From positions 62,001 through 126,000 of the forward strand of contig NZ_JBHUMM010000014.1 in NCBI RefSeq assembly GCF_042685085.1: a stretch of DNA of 64,000 nt, in the 5' to 3' direction. Below the pieces are notes generated by a model that was not told the DNA's origin, did no database searches, and saw nothing but the letters and a program-made list of their open reading frames with translations. Positions 59,936-64,000 of this stretch are shown here, piece by piece (within the stretch, counting starts at the first letter, position 1; the number at the start of each line of letters is the position of its first letter). Made by a program: the position numbers and the translations under genes. Origin of the DNA: Marinicrinis sediminis. Lineage in GTDB: Bacteria > Bacillota > Bacilli > Paenibacillales > KCTC-33676.

Positions 59936-61435
59936 ATGAGTGTGGCACAGGCAGTAATGAAAGACTGGTTGACGAAGAACGCAGGTCAAACCTATGGCAA
60001 TTATATAGCAGGACAATGGAAGGATGCAGACAGCGGAAGCTTGATGGCGCGTTATGACGCGTCGGATCGCTCACAGGTGCTCGGACACTTTCAGCAATCG
60101 GGTGCTTCGGATATAGCGGCAGCGGTGGCGGCAGCTGAAACGGCATTTGGGACATGGTCAAAGCGGCCCGCACCAGAGCGAGCGCAAGTGTTATTGCGAT
60201 TTGCAGAGCTGTTGGATAAAGAGGCGGACGGCTTGGCCTATCGCTGCTCGGCAGAGCAGGGAAAGGTGCTGGCCGAAGCGTATGGAGAAGTAGGCAGAGC
60301 GGCAGCGGAGGTGCGATTTGCCGCTGGCGAAGCGCTGCGTATGAATGGAGAAGTCCATCCCAGTGAGAAGCCGAATATGGTCAACACGGTGATGCATCAG
60401 CCGATTGGCGTCATTGGCGCGATTACACCCTGGAACTTTCCTATTGTCGCCCCTGTTCGCAAGATTGCACCGGCTTTGGCGTATGGATGCACGGTCGTGT
60501 TGAAACCCGCTTCGCTGACGCCGTGGTGTGCCGTCTATCTGATGGAGCTGCTGGAAGAGGCGGGTGTTCCGCCTGGTGTGGTCAATCTGGTGACAGGCAG
60601 CGGGTCGGAGGCAGGAAATGCACTGGTGACGCACCCGCAGGTGAGAGGGATCAGCTTCACGGGTTCGAGTGAACTGGGCAAGCGAATCAATGCCCAGGCA
60701 GCAGGCCAGCTCAAAAAAACGCAGCTGGAGCTGGGCGGCAAAAATGCGGCAATCGTCCTCGATGCGGAATCGATAGACGGGGCTGCCAAACAGATTGTGG
60801 GAGCCGCGTTTAGCTGTACGGGTCAACGATGCACAGCCATCAGCAGAGTGATCGTCTTGAAGCGCCATGCCGATGCGATGGAACAGGCGCTTGTTTCGGA
60901 AATGACTCGCATTCAAGCGGGTCCGGCCTGGGATGAGAAGGTCGGGATCGGGCCCCTTATTGATCAAGGTCAACTGGAATCGGTACAGCACTATGTGCAG
61001 CTCGGTCTTGAAGAAGGGGCGCAGCTCGTATGCGGCGGTGAGGTGCTGACGGGAGCCAATTACGATGGCGGAGCCTATATGGCACCGGCGCTATTTCGAT
61101 CTGTGCAACCGCATATGAAACTCGCAATGGAAGAGATTTTCGGGCCGGTGTTGTGTATGATAGAGGTGGAAGATGAGCAGGCAGCGGTTGAGGCTGCAAA
61201 CGCGACGGTCTATGGATTGGCCGCTTCCCTCTTCACAAGTCAGCACGATGCATGCTGGCGTATTGCGGACAAGCTGGAATGCGGCATGGTTCATGTCAAT
61301 CATGGTACGGCGAGTCAGGCGCATATGCCTTTCGGCGGTGTCAAGCAGTCCGGCTATGGGGCGTATTCGATTGGACACAGCAATATGGCCTTCTTCACAG
61401 AGCCAAAAGCGGTATACATTCAATATACGTCCTAG
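59936..61435 (+). CDS. Aldehyde dehydrogenase (NAD(P)-dependent)
   Basis: 499 residues. ALDH motifs are present: TPWNFPIVAPVRK, FTGSSELGKRI, general base Glu in LELGGKNAAIVLD, nucleophile Cys in CTGQRCTAISR and EEIFGPVLCM. Resembles succinate-semialdehyde and glycolaldehyde/lactaldehyde dehydrogenases. It probably oxidises an aldehyde from the preceding dehydrogenases to its acid. Start directly after the previous stop, with GGAAGG upstream. Confidence 0.93.
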   Translation: MSVAQAVMKDWLTKNAGQTYGNYIAGQWKDADSGSLMARYDASDRSQVLGHFQQSGASDIAAAVAAAETAFGTWSKRPAPERAQVLLRFAELLDKEADGLAYRCSAEQGKVLAEAYGEVGRAAAEVRFAAGEALRMNGEVHPSEKPNMVNTVMHQPIGVIGAITPWNFPIVAPVRKIAPALAYGCTVVLKPASLTPWCAVYLMELLEEAGVPPGVVNLVTGSGSEAGNALVTHPQVRGISFTGSSELGKRINAQAAGQLKKTQLELGGKNAAIVLDAESIDGAAKQIVGAAFSCTGQRCTAISRVIVLKRHADAMEQALVSEMTRIQAGPAWDEKVGIGPLIDQGQLESVQHYVQLGLEEGAQLVCGGEVLTGANYDGGAYMAPALFRSVQPHMKLAMEEIFGPVLCMIEVEDEQAAVEAANATVYGLAASLFTSQHDACWRIADKLECGMVHVNHGTASQAHMPFGGVKQSGYGAYSIGHSNMAFFTEPKAVYIQYTS

Positions 61436-61601
61436 ATCTCGATGAATCTGGCAATTTACGAACGATACCTTCATTTTCTACTAGCGAAACTTCTCTAGGA
61501 TATTGATCTGCTAGTCAATCATCTATTAGGAAACAAAACGACATCCTTTACCAGGATGGCAGGGACACATAGATCTTACAGCAAGAAAGGTGGAATGATC
61601 G

Positions 61602-62744
61602 GTGAAGATCGTGATCGCTCCAGACAGCTTTAAAGGCTCCATATCAGCAGGTGCTTTATGTGATGCGATAGAAAAAGGAATAAACACCGTTTGCCCGAAT
61701 GCGATGATACACAAGCTTCCCCTCTCCGATGGAGGGGAGGGCTTGGTGTCATCGCTTGTTCAATCTTGCGGGGGGACTTATCGGTATGCGCAGGTCAACG
61801 ACCCGCTGGGCAGAGAGATCAAGGCTAGTTACGGCATCATGGATGATGGACAGACGGCAGTCATTGAAATGGCCGAAGCGTCCGGGCTGACTTTACTGCA
61901 AGATGCTGAGCGAGATCCAATGCGGGCGGACAGCTATGGCACGGGACAGCTCATCCAACATGCCTTGAGTCAGGGTTGTCGACGTTTTGTCATTGGTTTA
62001 GGCGGAAGTGCTACCGTAGATGGCGGAATGGGCATGCTGCGCGCCCTCGGTATCCGCTGGCTGGATGCACGCGGCAACGAGATAAAGCAAACAGGCGGTC
62101 AAGCCTTGCTGGAGATCGACCGTTACGACCGTTCGAGACTGGATGAAAGGCTGCGGGAATCGAGTTTTGTAATCGCTAGTGACGTCACCAATCCGCTATG
62201 TGGACCCAATGGGGCGGCAGCGATCTTCGGCCCGCAAAAAGGAGCTAGCGAGCAGCAAGTGTCCGTGTTGGAAGAAGCTCTTGCTCGATATGCCCATTGC
62301 CTGGAAGCACAAGAGGGTATGAAGGTCAGCGCGTTATCTGGTGCTGGTGCAGCCGGAGGCATGGGAGCGGCATTCGCCGTATTTCTGGGAGCGAAGCTGG
62401 CTTCCGGCATTGAGTATGTCATGGAAGCGACAAAACTCAGTGAGGCCATGGCTACCGCGGATCTCGTGATTACGGGAGAGGGCAAGCTGGATCAACAAAC
62501 GCTCTCAGGAAAAGTTATCGCAGGCGTTTGCCAGTTGGGACAACGACATCAGGTGCCGGTAGTTGCGCTGTGCGGATCGGTCAGCCTCTCCTTGCAGGAG
62601 ATGAAGCAAATCGGACTTGCCGCAGGGTTTTCGATCGTACCGGGCCCCTGCAGTTTGGAAGAAGCGATGAGACATGCGCCTGCATGGGCGGAAGAACGAA
62701 TGATGCAGATTATGAGAACGATGCAATGTTTCGAAAATCGGTAG
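61602..62744 (+). CDS. Glycerate kinase
   Basis: 380 residues from a GTG start behind AAAGGTGG. Family I (GarK/GlxK) signature: APDSFKGSISA at the N-terminus, LSDGGEGLVSS, GLGGSATVDGGMGML and ITGEGKLDQQTLSGK. It phosphorylates D-glycerate, usually to 2-phosphoglycerate, and so links this cluster to lower glycolysis. The gap before it (166 bp) contains only a small CATCC/GGATG hairpin. Confidence 0.95.
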   Translation: MKIVIAPDSFKGSISAGALCDAIEKGINTVCPNAMIHKLPLSDGGEGLVSSLVQSCGGTYRYAQVNDPLGREIKASYGIMDDGQTAVIEMAEASGLTLLQDAERDPMRADSYGTGQLIQHALSQGCRRFVIGLGGSATVDGGMGMLRALGIRWLDARGNEIKQTGGQALLEIDRYDRSRLDERLRESSFVIASDVTNPLCGPNGAAAIFGPQKGASEQQVSVLEEALARYAHCLEAQEGMKVSALSGAGAAGGMGAAFAVFLGAKLASGIEYVMEATKLSEAMATADLVITGEGKLDQQTLSGKVIAGVCQLGQRHQVPVVALCGSVSLSLQEMKQIGLAAGFSIVPGPCSLEEAMRHAPAWAEERMMQIMRTMQCFENR

Positions 62745-62798
62745 TTGGACGATAGATAGAGTTCTTCGAATTGGATAAAACGGTGGGAGGGGTAGCCA

Positions 62799-63734
62799 GT
62801 GAGCAACATTTATGTAGTGGGAAGCATCAATATGGATCTGGTGCAGCAGGTTCAATCATTTCCGCAACCCGGTGAAACGATCCATAGTGTTCATTCCTTT
62901 TACAGTCCAGGCGGTAAGGGAGCGAATCAGGCGGTGGCTGCTGCCAAATCAGGGGCAGAGACGTATATGCTGGGTGCAGTTGGCTCGGATGCATTTGCAG
63001 ATGAGCTGACCACTTCTCTTATGCAAAAGGGAGTCAACATTGAGCAAGTGCTGCATAAAGCTGGCACTTCAGGCGTTGCCACCATTACGGTGGATGGATC
63101 AGGACAGAATCATATCATTTTAACGGCAGGAGCCAACGGGGAGTTAACCAGCGAGGATAGTCAGGGCTGGTATGGCTTATTCAAAAAAGGCAGTATCGTA
63201 TTGTTTCAAAATGAAATTCCCTGGAGAACGACACAGGATACGATGAAAGCGGTGCGACAAGCAGGGGGTTACACCATTTTCAATCCTGCACCCGCCATGC
63301 CCATCCCTGAAGAAGCCCTCCCGCTCATTGATCTGCTTGTGGTGAATGAGACTGAAGCCGAAGTCATTTCGAAAAGGGCGGCCGGAACGATCTCGGCTGC
63401 GAAACAGGCTGCTGAAACCATCCTGGAAACAGGCGTTCCACGCGTGATTCTGACACTTGGCGAACAGGGCTCCTTGTATATGGATCAAGACGGATTGTCT
63501 TTTGTCACGCCTGCCTATTCCGTCCATGCTGTAGATACGACCGCCGCAGGGGATACCTTTATTGGCGCCCTGGCGGCGAGGTTGGCTTTGACGAGTCAAT
63601 TCAAGGACTGGAACGAGGCGCTTGCATATGCTTCCGCAGCCGCAGCCTTGACCGTTACCCGCCGAGGCGCACAAGAATCCATTCCAACCTTGCAACAAAT
63701 CGAGGCGTTCATCGCTGGACAAGCTTCTTCCTAG
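62799..63734 (+). CDS. rbsK: Ribokinase
   Basis: 311 residues, PfkB family. N-terminal GSINMDLVQQV and the GGKGANQAVAAAKSG motif; C-terminal TTAAGDTFIGAL with the catalytic Asp. It phosphorylates ribose at O-5, or a related pentose. GTG start behind GGGAGGGG. With the RpiB-like isomerase and the glycohydrolase it forms a plausible ribose salvage branch. It is the last complete gene of the cluster in the window. Confidence 0.9.
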   Translation: MSNIYVVGSINMDLVQQVQSFPQPGETIHSVHSFYSPGGKGANQAVAAAKSGAETYMLGAVGSDAFADELTTSLMQKGVNIEQVLHKAGTSGVATITVDGSGQNHIILTAGANGELTSEDSQGWYGLFKKGSIVLFQNEIPWRTTQDTMKAVRQAGGYTIFNPAPAMPIPEEALPLIDLLVVNETEAEVISKRAAGTISAAKQAAETILETGVPRVILTLGEQGSLYMDQDGLSFVTPAYSVHAVDTTAAGDTFIGALAARLALTSQFKDWNEALAYASAAAALTVTRRGAQESIPTLQQIEAFIAGQASS

Positions 63735-63951
63735 TGCAGCTTTACATGCATGTTTCACGTGTCAATTGACTATCCGTTTGCTTACACTTTCACTCTCACT
63801 TTCACATGCAGGATGTTAGATACGAATCGAAGCGATCATGTGACTTATTTTGCTTTTTTCGACAATATTCGTGGAATTGACAGATGTAATTTGTTAGACT
63901 GGAACAGTATGACAGCACAACACGAATCGATGTGAACAGGAGGAAATAACG

Positions 63952-64000
63952 ATGTATGTAGGTAGGAAGAGAAAAGGGGCAACCAGAGGTTTGATCGTTG
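63952..64000 (+). CDS. Start of an unidentified gene (truncated by the window end)
   Basis: ATG 63952 follows a strong AGGAGG site 9 bp upstream. Only 16 codons are visible (MYVGRKRKGATRGLIV), a basic N-terminus, too short to assign. The 217 bp before it carry a TTGACA at 63877 with no clear -10 and several TTTCAC repeats. Confidence 0.5.
   Translation, partial: MYVGRKRKGATRGLIV

Noticed and set aside
63877..63914. Sigma-A promoter for the last, truncated gene
   Set aside because: TTGACA is good, but no -10 lies at 16-18 bp; the only candidate TATGAC is 26 bp away.

Overview
The window reads as a chromosomal stretch of a spore-forming Gram-positive bacterium, most likely a Paenibacillus. 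This is an inference from four things. There is an alpha/beta-type small acid-soluble spore protein gene. The polA-mutM-ytaF-coaE-...-nrdR gene order is Bacillales-like. There is a YesM/YesN-type two-component pair beside a sugar ABC transporter, and there is a PKS/NRPS cluster lacking built-in acyltransferases. Most genes have moderate G+C; the exception is an AT-rich, repeat-filled strip at about 44.2-46.4 kb.

Layout. (1) 1-10.6 kb: the 3' end of a hybrid trans-AT PKS/NRPS cluster. It holds the tail of one PKS, a KS-DH-KR-ACP-ACP protein, a C-A-PCP NRPS with a glycine-like specificity code, an aspartate decarboxylase (beta-alanine supply), a BtrH-like putative acyltransferase and one unknown protein. 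No thioesterase is visible, so release may depend on the BtrH-like protein. (2) 10.6-15.7 kb: L-lactate dehydrogenase, then on the minus strand a DUF418-type membrane protein and a cytochrome bd operon. That operon includes two proteins below the usual size cut-off: the small subunit CydS and a 38-residue membrane protein ahead of cydA. An Fnr/Rex-like palindrome lies upstream. (3) 15.8-24.9 kb: YesM/YesN-type two-component system, sugar ABC transporter and an FAD-dependent oxidoreductase. (4) 25-31.9 kb: a chemoreceptor (minus strand) and the pstSCAB-phoU phosphate operon behind a PhoP box. (5) 32-34.2 kb: arsR-arsB-arsC. (6) 34.2-36.6 kb: a composite GGDEF-EAL-CBS-GGDEF protein whose promoter carries a four-repeat PhoP box with the same geometry as the pstS promoter. 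(7) 36.6-44.2 kb: HAD hydrolase, polA, mutM, ytaF, coaE, lytic transglycosylase, SASP, nrdR and tRNA-Ala(GGC). (8) 44.2-46.4 kb: AT-rich strip with tandem repeats and one nuclease-like/winged-helix protein. (9) 46.4-63.7 kb: a LacI-type regulator, then a same-strand catabolic cluster. The cluster holds a sugar ABC transporter, a GH13 amylase, an ADP-ribosylglycohydrolase family protein, RpiB, several dehydrogenases, an RraA-type aldolase, glycerate kinase and ribokinase. Three copies of one palindromic operator (core GAGACCGGT) mark both promoter regions.

How the parts work together. The catabolic cluster looks built to import and cleave a glycoside, and to feed ribose (ribokinase, RpiB) and C2/C3 hydroxyacids (2-hydroxyacid dehydrogenases, RraA, glycerate kinase) into central metabolism under LacI control and possibly CcpA control. 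The most notable regulatory observation is the apparent link between phosphate starvation (PhoP) and cyclic-di-GMP turnover. A second unusual property is the number of short imperfect tandem repeats confined to intergenic regions. All assignments rest on reading motifs by eye; no database search was run.
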